Shown in pieces: positions 54,030 to 62,976 of a DNA stretch of 64,000 nucleotides. The position numbers were made by a program, and so were the translations under genes. The notes under the pieces were generated by a model. It was given only the letters and a program-made list of their open reading frames with translations, was not told the origin of the DNA and made no database searches. Every line of letters starts with the position of its first letter. Within the stretch, counting starts at the first letter, position 1. The DNA comes from Edaphobacter sp. 12200R-103 (lineage in GTDB: Bacteria > Acidobacteriota > Terriglobia > Terriglobales > Acidobacteriaceae). The stretch lies in NCBI RefSeq assembly GCF_010093025.1, contig NZ_CP048114.1, positions 62,001 through 126,000 of the forward strand, given 5' to 3'.

Positions 54030-57000
54030 ATGTCAATCACGTCAATGCAGTCCTTGAATCCAGATTCAAGCCGGCGCTGTTTTCCAGTACAGGCGTTATC
54101 CATCCATGCGGGAAGCGCAGTCTTGCTCATGCTTCTGATGGCGTGCTTTGTTGTTTTGACAGGATGCGGTTCCAGTGGATATGCAGGCGGTGGGATCGTA
54201 AGCCTCTCAGCCTCTTCGGTCACTCTCGATGCTGGTCAGGCTTTCTTGGTGAGTTCTAAGCTCTCAGGAAATCCGGCTGTTTCCTGGTCAATTGCAAGCG
54301 GCGCGTGTAGTGCAGGAGGTTGTGGGGCGCTTTCCAGTACAAAAGGCACCGAGATAACCTACACGGCACCGACAGGCATAACAGCACAATTAAAGTTGAC
54401 GCTGACCGCAGCGGTTGCTGGGACGAAGAATGAGAGTACGGTAAGCATTACGGTCAATCCCGCTCCCACCATTTCTGGTACGCCTCCCATTGGAACAGTT
54501 GGGAATGCTTATACTGCCACGCTGATTGCTGCTGGCGGAACGGCTCCGTTGAAGTGGAGCATCGCGAGTGGCTCACTTCCGGCGGGCCTTACCTTCGACA
54601 TGACGACCGGCACCATCTCCGGAACACCTACGAGCGTAGGCACTTCCAGCTTTGTTGTGCGAATTACTGATTCGAGCGATATTCCATATGCCGTTACCGC
54701 GCCAGAAACCATTGTGATCTCTACGGGGCAAGGCGGTGGACAATCAGGACCGCTGACTGTCATTGGAGGCAATCCGCCTGCGGGAACCGTCGGCTCAGCG
54801 TATGCGACCTCACTTCAGGCTACAGGCGGAACAGCACCTTATTCATGGAGCATCACCTCCGGTGCGCTTCCTACAGGTCTTACGCTGGCATCCTCCTCTG
54901 GTGTGATTGCAGGAACGCCAACTACTCAGGGAGCATCTTCCTTTACGGCCCAGGCACAGGATGCTTCCGGCACCCAGGCAAGCGCTCCCTTCAGCATCAC
55001 GATCAATGCGGCTATCCCACCTCTTACACTCACCTTGACGAATTTGCCTGGTGCAACGGTAGGGGTTCCTTACACCGAAACCATTGGAGCCACAGGTGGA
55101 ACGGCACCCTATACTTGCATGATTACAGCGGGCACGCTTCCCGCAGGACTTACTCTGAATGGATGCGTGGTCAGTGGAACACCGACCACTCCGGGAACAT
55201 CTACTATTACTGTCAAAGTAACTGATTCCAGCAACCCTGCTGAGACAGTCACTGGGCCGGTTACACTCACCGTCTCACCCGCGGCTTTGACGCTTACCCT
55301 TTCGTCCCTTCCGAATGCGACCGTGGGAACGCCCTACACCAGCACGATCGGCGTGGCCGGAGGAACAGCGCCCTACTCCTGCGCGATCACCGCTGGCGCG
55401 CTTCCAGCCGGACTAACACTGACCGGCTGCGTGGTGAGCGGTACGCCCACAGTCGCAGGGACAGCCAACCTCACGGTGAAAGCAACCGACTCAAGCAATC
55501 CTGTTGCAACTACGACTGGTCCGGTCAGCCTGACAGTCCTACCAGCCCCTTTGACGCTCACTTTGTCGTCTCTTCCGGATGCGACCGTAGGCACGCCGTA
55601 CACCAGCACCATCGGGGTAGCGGGAGGTACGGCACCTTACACCTGCATGATTACAGGAGGCACGCTTCCAGCCGGACTGACGCTGACTGGCTGCGTGGTG
55701 AGCGGTACGCCTACAGTCGCAGGAACGGCCCACCTTACCGTGAAGGCCACTGACTCAAGCAATCCTGTCGCAACTACGACTGGGACGGTAAGCCTCACTG
55801 TCTTACCTGCAACGGTCACCCTTACTCTCACTTCGCCGCCAGATGGGACTGTTGGAACGCCCTACACCGGAACGATTGGCGTCAGTGGCGGAACAGGACC
55901 GTACGCTTGCACGATCACGGCCGGCACTCTTCCGGCGGGACTCACCCTGTCGGGATGTGTTGTCAGCGGAACGCCGACAACAGCGGGAACCTCGAATCTC
56001 ACGGTCAAAGCGACTGACTCCAGTAGTCCTGTCGCAACCACCACTGGCCCGGTCAGCCTCACCGTCGCTGCTGCTGCTCCCACCCTGACCCTTACTTCTC
56101 CTCCAGACGCAACGGTCGGAACTCCCTACACCGGCACCATCGGTGTTACGGGTGGAACGGGGCCTTACGTCTGCACCATCACAGCGGGGACTTTGCCTGC
56201 AGGGTTGACGATTTCCAACTGTGCGATCAGCGGAACACCAACAAGCGCGGGAACATCTAACCTAACCGTGAAGGCGACTGACTCAAGCAGTCCAGTCGAA
56301 ACAACGACTGGCCCGGTCACCCTCAAGGTCCTGCCTGTCGGAACTCTCAGCCTTACGGGATCTCTTCCGAATGCAACGCTGGGTCAGGCCTATAGTCAGA
56401 CTCTCCATGCCACTGGAGGAGTAGCGCCTTATACCTACAGCATTACTGCAGGCGGCCTGCCCGCAGGACTGAACCTTGCATCTACAGGAGAGATCACCGG
56501 CACGCCAACGGCAGCAGGAGCAAGTAGCTTCACGGTAACAGTCACAGACACCGAATCGACACCGCAGACTGCAACCAATGCGTATGTCTTACTTGTGGTG
56601 TATCCGACAACCCCGAATGATCCTGAGTTGACTGGACCATACGCCTATCTTTTCCAGGGTTATGACGATGTGCTTGCCGGTGTTCTTGCTTACAAAACGG
56701 CGACAGTCGGTAGTTTCACTGCAGACGGCACGGGAGTATTGAATAGCGGAGAGTTGGACTCAAACCATCAGACGTCTAATCCTTCAGGGACAACCATCAG
56801 CACGAATACATTCCTCGGAACCTACCAAATAGGGACCGATCATCGCGGCTCGTTGACGATTACTACCCTGAACGCCGACGGTACGACGGATAAAACTTCC
56901 ACCTATGCCATTGCTCTCAAGGCTCCTGTGGCGCCTTCGACTATCTCTGTCAAAGGAGACCTAATCGAGTTCGACAACAATTCGCTGCAGGGAACGAAAG

Positions 57001-58220
57001 GCTCCGGCACATTGCTTGCGCAGCAACCTACGGATTTTGCCGCTGGGTTGAACGGCAGCTATGCATTCGGGCTTCACGGCGATACGCCTTGCCTGCCTAC
57101 ATGCACGATTGGCGTCATTGCAGGACCGGCTGCCGCTGTGGGACAGTTCACAACGAATGGAGCAGGAGCCATCAGCAGTGGAACAAGCGATGCCAATATC
57201 GCTACGGCGAACTTCGCAAGCGAAGCTTTGTCGGGTAGCTACGGAACTGCTGATGGTAATGGCCGTCTGCAACTGACGATGAACACGGCTGGCACTCCTG
57301 TCGGGGTTTATCCGTCAGACTATGCGGTCTATCTCGTCGATGCGAACCATGCATTTATATTGTCCACGGACAAACACTCGGACTATATCCTGCTTGCTGG
57401 CTCTGCTCAATTGCAGACGCAAAGCAGCTTTAGCAATGCCTCAATGAGTGGGCCGATCATCGGGTACGAGAATGCACAGGCGAATCCAGGACTCCTGGGC
57501 ACAACGCTTCAGGATGTGCTGAACTTCTCGACATCAACCGTCTTCCGCGCCACCGCCAATGCAGGAACCTGCAACACCACAAATGTGGATGTTGCAGGCG
57601 TAACTGGACTCGTCAATCAGATCACCGGACTCGGTGGGTTACTGCCCACAAATATAGTGCAGGCGCTATTAGGAACTTACCAATCTACTGGTAACTCTAC
57701 TTGCACTGTTGGAACCAGCGGTCGCGGCGTACTCAATTATCCACCACCGACTGGTTTGATAGCCACGCTTCTGGCGACGCTTGGTTTGGACAATCCACCG
57801 GCACCACGTGTGTTTTATCTAGCCGCTCCCGGCCAGGGCTATTTCCTAGAGACTGGCTACGCTGGGCTCGGCAACTTCGAACCTCAGATCGGAGCACCAT
57901 TCAGCGCTGCAACCTTCGATGGGAGCTTTGTTTATGGAACCGCTCCTGCCAGTTCTCTGGCGAGCATCAATAGTTCTGGCATCATCACGGCGAACGGAGC
58001 AGGGCAGGCAACTTCTATCCTTGATCTGAACGTCGGCGTCGGAACTATCAACCTGCTCCAACTTGGCGTAACGAACACCTCTAACTACACCCTGACGGAT
58101 GCGACTGCTGGCCGCTTCACTATGGGCACATCGGTTATTTACGCGATCAATCCCGATCGATTCGTTCTACTCGATACGAATCCGTTGACGACTTCGCCAT
58201 CCGTTGTGTTGCTCTACTAG
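54030..58220 (+). CDS. Large Ig-repeat lipoprotein
   Basis: A 1,396-residue surface protein. The N-terminus carries a hydrophobic helix and lipobox LTGC at about 45-48. Then comes one Big-like domain (about 55-150), followed by eight He_PIG/cadherin-like domains of about 85-88 residues up to about 860. Each has the pattern (A)TVGTPYT, GGTAPY, LPAGLTL, SGTPT.AGT and TV.ATDSS. Domains 4-8 also have a Cys pair (PYTC and L.GC), probably an internal disulfide. The last 530 residues are a different beta-rich region with GPYAYLFQGYDD and GSYAFGLHGD repeats, common in Acidobacteria. AAGGAG precedes the ATG. It likely works as an adhesin or surface spacer with the OmpA protein next to it. Confidence 0.88.
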   Translation: MSITSMQSLNPDSSRRCFPVQALSIHAGSAVLLMLLMACFVVLTGCGSSGYAGGGIVSLSASSVTLDAGQAFLVSSKLSGNPAVSWSIASGACSAGGCGALSSTKGTEITYTAPTGITAQLKLTLTAAVAGTKNESTVSITVNPAPTISGTPPIGTVGNAYTATLIAAGGTAPLKWSIASGSLPAGLTFDMTTGTISGTPTSVGTSSFVVRITDSSDIPYAVTAPETIVISTGQGGGQSGPLTVIGGNPPAGTVGSAYATSLQATGGTAPYSWSITSGALPTGLTLASSSGVIAGTPTTQGASSFTAQAQDASGTQASAPFSITINAAIPPLTLTLTNLPGATVGVPYTETIGATGGTAPYTCMITAGTLPAGLTLNGCVVSGTPTTPGTSTITVKVTDSSNPAETVTGPVTLTVSPAALTLTLSSLPNATVGTPYTSTIGVAGGTAPYSCAITAGALPAGLTLTGCVVSGTPTVAGTANLTVKATDSSNPVATTTGPVSLTVLPAPLTLTLSSLPDATVGTPYTSTIGVAGGTAPYTCMITGGTLPAGLTLTGCVVSGTPTVAGTAHLTVKATDSSNPVATTTGTVSLTVLPATVTLTLTSPPDGTVGTPYTGTIGVSGGTGPYACTITAGTLPAGLTLSGCVVSGTPTTAGTSNLTVKATDSSSPVATTTGPVSLTVAAAAPTLTLTSPPDATVGTPYTGTIGVTGGTGPYVCTITAGTLPAGLTISNCAISGTPTSAGTSNLTVKATDSSSPVETTTGPVTLKVLPVGTLSLTGSLPNATLGQAYSQTLHATGGVAPYTYSITAGGLPAGLNLASTGEITGTPTAAGASSFTVTVTDTESTPQTATNAYVLLVVYPTTPNDPELTGPYAYLFQGYDDVLAGVLAYKTATVGSFTADGTGVLNSGELDSNHQTSNPSGTTISTNTFLGTYQIGTDHRGSLTITTLNADGTTDKTSTYAIALKAPVAPSTISVKGDLIEFDNNSLQGTKGSGTLLAQQPTDFAAGLNGSYAFGLHGDTPCLPTCTIGVIAGPAAAVGQFTTNGAGAISSGTSDANIATANFASEALSGSYGTADGNGRLQLTMNTAGTPVGVYPSDYAVYLVDANHAFILSTDKHSDYILLAGSAQLQTQSSFSNASMSGPIIGYENAQANPGLLGTTLQDVLNFSTSTVFRATANAGTCNTTNVDVAGVTGLVNQITGLGGLLPTNIVQALLGTYQSTGNSTCTVGTSGRGVLNYPPPTGLIATLLATLGLDNPPAPRVFYLAAPGQGYFLETGYAGLGNFEPQIGAPFSAATFDGSFVYGTAPASSLASINSSGIITANGAGQATSILDLNVGVGTINLLQLGVTNTSNYTLTDATAGRFTMGTSVIYAINPDRFVLLDTNPLTTSPSVVLLY
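55023..56338 (+). repeat. Tandem 264-bp repeats encoding Ig-like domains
   Basis: Five units of about 264 bases (88 codons), with starts near 55023, 55287, 55551, 55815 and 56079. Units two and three are the most alike in DNA, including a long shared stretch from GGACTGACGCTGACTGGCTG onward. Near-identical neighbours imply recent duplication and likely length variation. Confidence 0.75.
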
Positions 58221-58271
58221 GCTGCCAGATCGGCTAACACCGGGCACTCAGCCTGGAAGGGGATATAAACG

Positions 58272-59573
58272 ATGCGTCTAATGAAGGTAGCTCTCATTCT
58301 CGTAACGGTTGGAGTCTCTGCTGCGATAGCGCAGCAGAGACAGTCCGACCCTGCCTTGATCGCTCCGCGATTCGATCTCTCACTTGGCTACAACAACATC
58401 AGGGCGAATGCGCCTCCAGGCGGCTGTGATTGCTTTGATATGAATGGAGGGTACGTCTCTGCAGGATTTCATGTGAAGAACTGGCTCAGCATTGCCGGAG
58501 AGTTCACAGGTGGCCATGCAAACAATATCAGCTTGCTCGGCCAGAATCTCACCCTGATGACCTTCATGGTCGGACCAAGAGTCGCGCGCAACGGCCATCG
58601 TCTGGTGCCCTTTGGTCAGGTGCTCTTCGGCGGAGCACACGGAAGTAATTCTTATTTTCCGACATCCACATCAAGCACCTCCAGTGCATCTAGTTGGGCG
58701 CTCTCCAGTGGGGGAGGACTCGATGTGAACCTCACCCACCGCTTCGCCATTCGCGCGCTTGAAGTTCAATATCTCAGGACTGCTCTGCCGAACGGAACAA
58801 ATGACGCTCAAAACCATTTTATGATCGGCGCCGGGCTCGTCATTAAATTTGGAGGCCGTTATGCGCCACCCCCACCGGCTCCCATTGTCGCCCAGCGCTC
58901 AAACGAACTTTCGTTCACCTGTAGCACCAATGTGGCCAACATCGATCAGGGACAGGTCTTAGAGATCATTGGCAACACCATGACCGAACCGGACAAACTC
59001 GACGTCAACTATTCCTGGTCTTCGAGTGGAGGAACAGTTCAAGGATCTGGACGGCGTGTAACCATCAATACAACGGGCATAGCTCCCGGCGATTATCGTG
59101 TGACTGGCCATGCGTCGCTGGTTTCAAGCCCCTCGACAACAGCAGAATGTGAGGCCGCATTCCGCGTCAATCAGCCTATCCCGACAGTAGCTGCGACTGC
59201 TCCAAGCCAGTCTGACAATGCTGATGACAAAATCTTCCATGAGAACGTGCAAGATGCTCTCTTTGATTATGACAAGTACGAGATTAGACCTGACGCCCAG
59301 ATAGCGATCGATCATGCGGCGCAGTATCTAAAAGCGCATCCCGAAATACGTGTGCTTATTGGCGGATATTCAGATGAACGCGGTTCTGCTGAGTACAATC
59401 TAGCGCTTGGTGAAAAACGCGCGAATGCTGCCCGTAAGGCTCTTATTGCGGATGGTATCGATGCGGACCGGCTACAGATCATTAGCTATGGAAAAGAAGC
59501 TCAGGTATGCACCGCCGAAAACGAGACCTGCTGGCAGCAGAACCGCCGTGCAGCCTTCTCGCTTCATCGCTAG
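58272..59573 (+). CDS. OmpA-family outer-membrane protein with beta-barrel and Ig-like domain
   Basis: A 433-residue protein. Signal peptide at 1-20 (ALILVTVGVSAAIAQ). An N-terminal OmpA-like eight-stranded barrel runs to about residue 195 (RFDLSLGYNNIRANAPPGG to FMIGAGLVIKFGGRY), followed by PPPPAP. A middle Ig-like domain spans 210-295. A C-terminal OmpA/Pal peptidoglycan-binding domain (about 325-430) has VLIGGYSDERGSAEYNLALG and NQRRA-like NRRAAFSL. It would tether the outer membrane to the wall. It lies 51 bases after the Ig-repeat gene with a good ribosome site, and is probably its operon partner. Confidence 0.9.
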   Translation: MRLMKVALILVTVGVSAAIAQQRQSDPALIAPRFDLSLGYNNIRANAPPGGCDCFDMNGGYVSAGFHVKNWLSIAGEFTGGHANNISLLGQNLTLMTFMVGPRVARNGHRLVPFGQVLFGGAHGSNSYFPTSTSSTSSASSWALSSGGGLDVNLTHRFAIRALEVQYLRTALPNGTNDAQNHFMIGAGLVIKFGGRYAPPPPAPIVAQRSNELSFTCSTNVANIDQGQVLEIIGNTMTEPDKLDVNYSWSSSGGTVQGSGRRVTINTTGIAPGDYRVTGHASLVSSPSTTAECEAAFRVNQPIPTVAATAPSQSDNADDKIFHENVQDALFDYDKYEIRPDAQIAIDHAAQYLKAHPEIRVLIGGYSDERGSAEYNLALGEKRANAARKALIADGIDADRLQIISYGKEAQVCTAENETCWQQNRRAAFSLHR

Positions 59574-59724
59574 ACTCTTTGGTCGGTCGTTCTGCATCTT
59601 GCAATTGTTGTGTCTTATTGGGATTAACGTGGGGGAATTCTTCACGTTGATCCCGAGAGGCATCCTGTCTTTAGAGGCCTGACTTGGGTTAGGCCGCAAA
59701 ATCTGGCGGCCAAGGAGCACTTCA

Positions 59725-60675
59725 TTGCGTATTCATTATCGGCAACTTCTTCCTATCGTAGCTCTTGCCCTCTCTACTACATGTTGTCAGGCAGCAGAGC
59801 TTTCCAGCGATGCCAAGGCAACTATTCCCAAAGATGTTCAGCAGCTCATCGTTGTGGACTATCGTGTCATGCAGAACTCCACTGCGGCGATGGAGCTGAA
59901 GGAGCGCATTCTGCCCCCTGAGCTGGAGCGGCTGGCGGTGGCCCTGAAGAATGCCAAGCTCAACGTTGACAAGGATGCCGACGTGCTCGCTTTTGCCGCT
60001 TTTCGCGGCCCCAACGCGAATGCGTCCAGGATCGTAGGCATCGCACAAGGCCAGTTTCAGACACAGGTTATCTTGGCCGGCTTTGCCAAAAGCAAGACCA
60101 AGCCCATCGTTTACCGTAACAACAATATTTATCCCATGGGCGCGGCCGGGATGAGTGTCGTATTTCTTAACCAGACAACAATGGTCTTTGGCGACAGATC
60201 AGCGGTCAAGGTAGCGCTTGACGCCCGCGATGGCATTGTCCCCAACTTTCTCTCCGACGTCGATATGGTCAACGATATGGGTGCAGTCGATAAGCGCGCT
60301 ATCTGGAGCCTGCTGGATGCCAAGGGCACTCAGACCATGATGAAGAGTGTGCTGGGCGATGCTGCGCAGCTGGCCGATTACGATACTGTTCGCAACCGGA
60401 TGAAGAGTTCGCGCTATACCATGGACTTTGATAACGGAGTCAAGTTTGATCTGGCTGTTGTCATGTCCGACACGATGACAGCGGCCACCTGCGCCACCCT
60501 GATGAAGGGAATGGTCATGATGGAGAAGACATCTTCCACGTCGCTCGAAAAGACGGTGCTTGACCGGGCCACAATCGACTCCAACGCGGGCACACTTACT
60601 GTGGACTATTCCTCATCGGATAGTGAATTCGCCAGCCTGTTAACCACGCCACTCTTTCAGTCCGTGGTCAAGTGA
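59725..60675 (+). CDS. Conserved exported protein of unknown function
   Basis: A 316-residue protein with a signal peptide (IVALALSTTCCQA) and a TTG start supported by AAGGAG a few bases upstream. Distinct segments are VPKDVQQL-like PKDVQQLIVVDYRVMQNS, MGAAGMSVVFLNQTTMVFGD and DYSSSDSEFASLLTTPLFQS. I recognise it only as a family seen in Acidobacteria, with no known activity. It is the third gene of the surface module, 151 bases after the OmpA gene, so it may be periplasmic. No catalytic motif is visible. Confidence 0.75.
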   Translation: MRIHYRQLLPIVALALSTTCCQAAELSSDAKATIPKDVQQLIVVDYRVMQNSTAAMELKERILPPELERLAVALKNAKLNVDKDADVLAFAAFRGPNANASRIVGIAQGQFQTQVILAGFAKSKTKPIVYRNNNIYPMGAAGMSVVFLNQTTMVFGDRSAVKVALDARDGIVPNFLSDVDMVNDMGAVDKRAIWSLLDAKGTQTMMKSVLGDAAQLADYDTVRNRMKSSRYTMDFDNGVKFDLAVVMSDTMTAATCATLMKGMVMMEKTSSTSLEKTVLDRATIDSNAGTLTVDYSSSDSEFASLLTTPLFQSVVK

Positions 60676-60791
60676 CCATCAGAAGGAAGTCCGCAAAATG
60701 GCAGCTAAACTGGACTATCATCTACGTCCATAGCGCCGCGGGACGCAGACACTTTAGGAATTGAATGAAATTAGCATTGCCTCCCAAATCA

Positions 60792-61034
60792 TTATTGAAG
60801 GCTTTCGGATAATTCCGTTCCTGGAGTCTCGGGGGGCAAAATACGTTCGGACCAAAACCTTCCTCCCGCTTGGATAATTCGATCTCCCTCGGTTCCAAAC
60901 TCCTCGGCAACGAAATAAAATTGCAATTCCTTCTGCTTGGGCGAATCTCGCTCACCTAGCACCACAGTCTGGCTCTCGTTTTTCTCTTTTAGCCAGTAGT
61001 AGCCCGGTTCGGTTGGGGCCTTATTGCTCCACAT
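60792..61034 (-). CDS. Small conserved hypothetical protein
   Basis: An 80-residue protein starting MWSNKAPTEPGYYWLKEKNE, with an aromatic-rich FYFVAEEF and RFWSERI. The GYYW...FWSERI pattern resembles short phage and plasmid proteins of the DUF551-like sort. A strong AAAGGAG lies 6 bases before the ATG at 61034; the frame upstream of it is not needed. Function unknown. Confidence 0.65.
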   Translation of the reverse strand: MWSNKAPTEPGYYWLKEKNESQTVVLGERDSPKQKELQFYFVAEEFGTEGDRIIQAGGRFWSERILPPETPGTELSESLQ

Positions 61035-61362
61035 GATGTTCTCCTTTGTGAGGCGAGTTACTGGACTTTTGGGCCGTTCCTTCCACACTTGACTAAGATG
61101 TCATGTGTTCCACTGCTAGGCTTTATTCACCGGGTGACTTCGATAGAAGTAGAACGATTTTGACACGATATCCAGAATCGCACGAATTTCCATTCAGTAT
61201 TGATCTAATGCAACATCTAATCCATTGACAATTATGGAAAAGAAATGATCCAACGTCGAAGCAATACAAGGTTGAAACGGTATGACTATTTGGGTTTGAT
61301 GAAACGACATACCTGAGAAGTTGTAGTAAATAGGGGATAAGTTGCGATATACGCTGGCTTAC
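61035..61362. other. 328-base AT-rich gap
   Basis: No gene found. TTGACA occurs at 61225-61230 but without a good -10 at the right distance. Confidence 0.4.
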
Positions 61363-61595
61363 ATGATTAAGGAATATAAGCGGCAACAGAGTTTTCCACT
61401 CCGCCTCTCTCCTCTATTCGACAGCAAGCCAATGATCTCGCGCACGAAGATGGGCTATCCCTCAACCACTTCATCAGTCTTGCAATTGCGGAAAAGGCAA
61501 CGCGTATGGGTCAACAATCGCGCGTGTACCACCAGGTTCAAGCCAAGCACTGTTCAGTGGTCACTTCTCCCCTCAGACTCAATAGAAACGGTTAG
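61363..61595 (+). pseudogene. Frameshifted second copy of the ribbon-helix-helix gene
   Basis: The reading begins MIKEYKRQQSFPLRLS, matching the gene at 53205-53438. One base is missing near 61410 within the CTCCGCCT...CAGCAAGCC stretch. The rest then continues in another frame (RQQANDLAHEDGLSLNHFIS, then LAIAEKATRM) to TAG at 61593-61595. The two copies are in opposite orientation near the two ends of the cargo. Confidence 0.8.
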
Positions 61596-61782
61596 GGATC
61601 TGCCTTCAGCACGAGTCGGTGCCACCAAACACCCATTCTCGCTATTAACTTCTGGATTGTCCTCAACTCGGAGAAGCCGGTAAAGGGAGTTTTGGTAAGA
61701 ACAAAGGCAGAAGAACTCAACCCGACCGACTACTCGCTCTGAGCTAAAGACGGTTGGACTGATCCGCCACGGTCAGTCCATT

Positions 61783-61801
61783 ACCCACTGATACCCACTG
61801 A
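61783..61801. repeat. Tandem 9-base repeats near the island end
   Basis: ACCCACTGA occurs twice with a 10-base period (61783-61791 and 61793-61801), about 105 bases left of the duplicated tRNA end, followed by G-rich TTGGGGGCATTTTTGGGGCA. Such repeats are typical of integrase arm-binding sites. The 310 bases from 61596 to 61905 hold no gene. Confidence 0.4.
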
Positions 61802-61905
61802 AAAAGTTGGGGGCATTTTTGGGGCAAATAGCGCCCATAATGCCGGTTTTTGGCCACTCAGCCGACCGATAACTCTTTTAGAATCATCAACTGGCTACCT
61901 TTCGA

Positions 61906-61957
61906 CCACCTTCACACGGTGGAAGTCGTAGGTTCGAATCCTGCTGTGCCCACCATA
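61906..61957 (+). repeat. attR-like direct repeat (copy of the tRNA-Val 3' end)
   Basis: Exactly matches 48175-48226 over 52 bases: anticodon stem-loop, T arm, acceptor 3' strand, CCA and TA. The 5' half of the tRNA is missing, so it is not a functional gene. The following bases (CAAAATCAATCACTTACAGG) are also similar, with gaps, to those after the real tRNA. Confidence 0.9.
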
Positions 61958-62031
61958 CAAAATCAATCACTTACAGGAAAATTCGGCAACCGGTTGAGTT
62001 TCCGTCGGAACAGTTATGGGAACGCACATTC

Positions 62032-62385
62032 CTAACTGCACCACGACCGGTTGTGGCGTACGGCCGAAGAGCACAGCGGCTGCCTTGCTCTGCGCCCCCG
62101 TTTGGCCGGGGTCAATGCATGTGTGTAGATGTTCATGGCCGTCGTGTCGTGATGTTGGCGTGACGCATCAGTTCCTGTACCACCCTTGACGTCCTCCCCG
62201 TTGTCCTTCAGCAAGGTGGAGTATGTATGACGAAAGGTGGGCCAGCCGATCTGCTTCACGATGTCCGCTTTCTTCGCTGCTGGAGGCACTTGGTCCGCAG
62301 GCTTGTTGGGCCGCATGGGACGTTTGCCGAAGAGAGTTTCGCTGGCGAAAGTCCAGTCTTTGTCCTCGCCGTACGCGCAAAGACT
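62032..62385 (-). pseudogene. Tyrosine recombinase (integrase), C-terminal remnant
   Basis: Reads DWTFASETLFGKRPMRPN, then QIGWPTFRHTYSTLLKDNGEDVK and TTAMNIYTHAL, the conserved catalytic C-terminal part with the RHxxS-like HTYS and final Tyr region. The N-terminal two thirds are missing, and the stretch between RHTY and the Tyr is shortened and partly garbled (GGTGTDASRQHHD). It sits 74 bases from the right direct repeat, the expected place for an integrase gene of an element at this site. Confidence 0.75.
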
Positions 62386-62391
62386 ATCGAC

Positions 62392-62587
62392 ATGCCCTAC
62401 TCCGGAAACAGGTTTCATCCGACTCAGAAGCCGGTAGCAGCACTACGCAGAGGCACGACCTGGTTCTCGATCCATTCTGCGGTTCCGGCTCGACTCTGAT
62501 CGCAGCAAAGGTACTTCATTGCCGCTATCTCGGGATCGAACTTGATGAACAATCCTATACAGCCGCTCTCAAGCGGTTGCATCCTGT
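62392..62587 (+). pseudogene. DNA N6/N4 methyltransferase remnant, frameshifted
   Basis: GNRFHPTQKPVAALR in one frame and DLVLDPFCGSGSTLIAAKVL, LHCRYLGIELDEQS in another are the two hallmark C-terminal segments of plasmid- and phage-type methylases. The part between them has been partly deleted. It abuts the integrase remnant in opposite orientation at about 62390. Confidence 0.7.
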
Positions 62588-62976
62588 CGGCATTTTTGCG
62601 TCCAATGGATTTTATTCGTCGCAGATCATGCGAGCGTCAAGGCCCATGCCGCCACTCGACGGTGCGCTGCAGGCTTATGAGTTGTGAATGAAACTAATAT
62701 CTCTGCTGCGCAGCCTTGACTCCCGCTCTGCGACGATTCCTTTGCCTGGCATCGCTCGAATGCCCGATATTGATACCGATCAGATTAAAGCCATTTTGTG
62801 ATGCGGCAGAGGTATTTACGGAAAGCCAAAGGTTTTTGCCAGGGTGGGTGCTGAACTGTCACTGTTTGAGCAACAGAAGCATGCCCCAAAGGACTTGTCT
62901 TTCGCCTGTTGACGCCGCCATGGTCGATGAGTGATTAGCCCTGTTATCGCCAGCTTGCAATGATGGCTTGCATTCC
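62588..62976. other. 389-base gap
   Basis: No reading frame here looks like protein. It may be decayed element sequence. Confidence 0.4.

Larger units (their letters stand above)
48227..61957. mobile_element. Genomic island integrated at tRNA-Val (13.7 kb)
   Basis: The region is bounded by the tRNA gene and an exact 52-base copy of its 3' end, as left by a tyrosine recombinase. Between them the DNA looks richer in A+T than the rest and carries phage, toxin and permease fragments plus a kinase and a surface-protein cluster. No intact integrase lies inside, so the island is probably immobile now. A decayed integrase lies just outside its right end. Size is set by the distance between repeats (13,731 bp). 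Confidence 0.85.

Noticed and set aside
54030..58220. CRISPR-like array because of regular repeats
   Set aside because: The 264-bp units are in-frame protein domains with no short repeat-spacer structure.
61906..61957. Second functional tRNA-Val gene
   Set aside because: Only the 3' 50 bases are present; acceptor 5' strand and D arm are absent.
62716..62934. 72-codon frame after the methylase remnant
   Set aside because: Rich in Cys/Leu/Pro without motif or ribosome site; likely chance.
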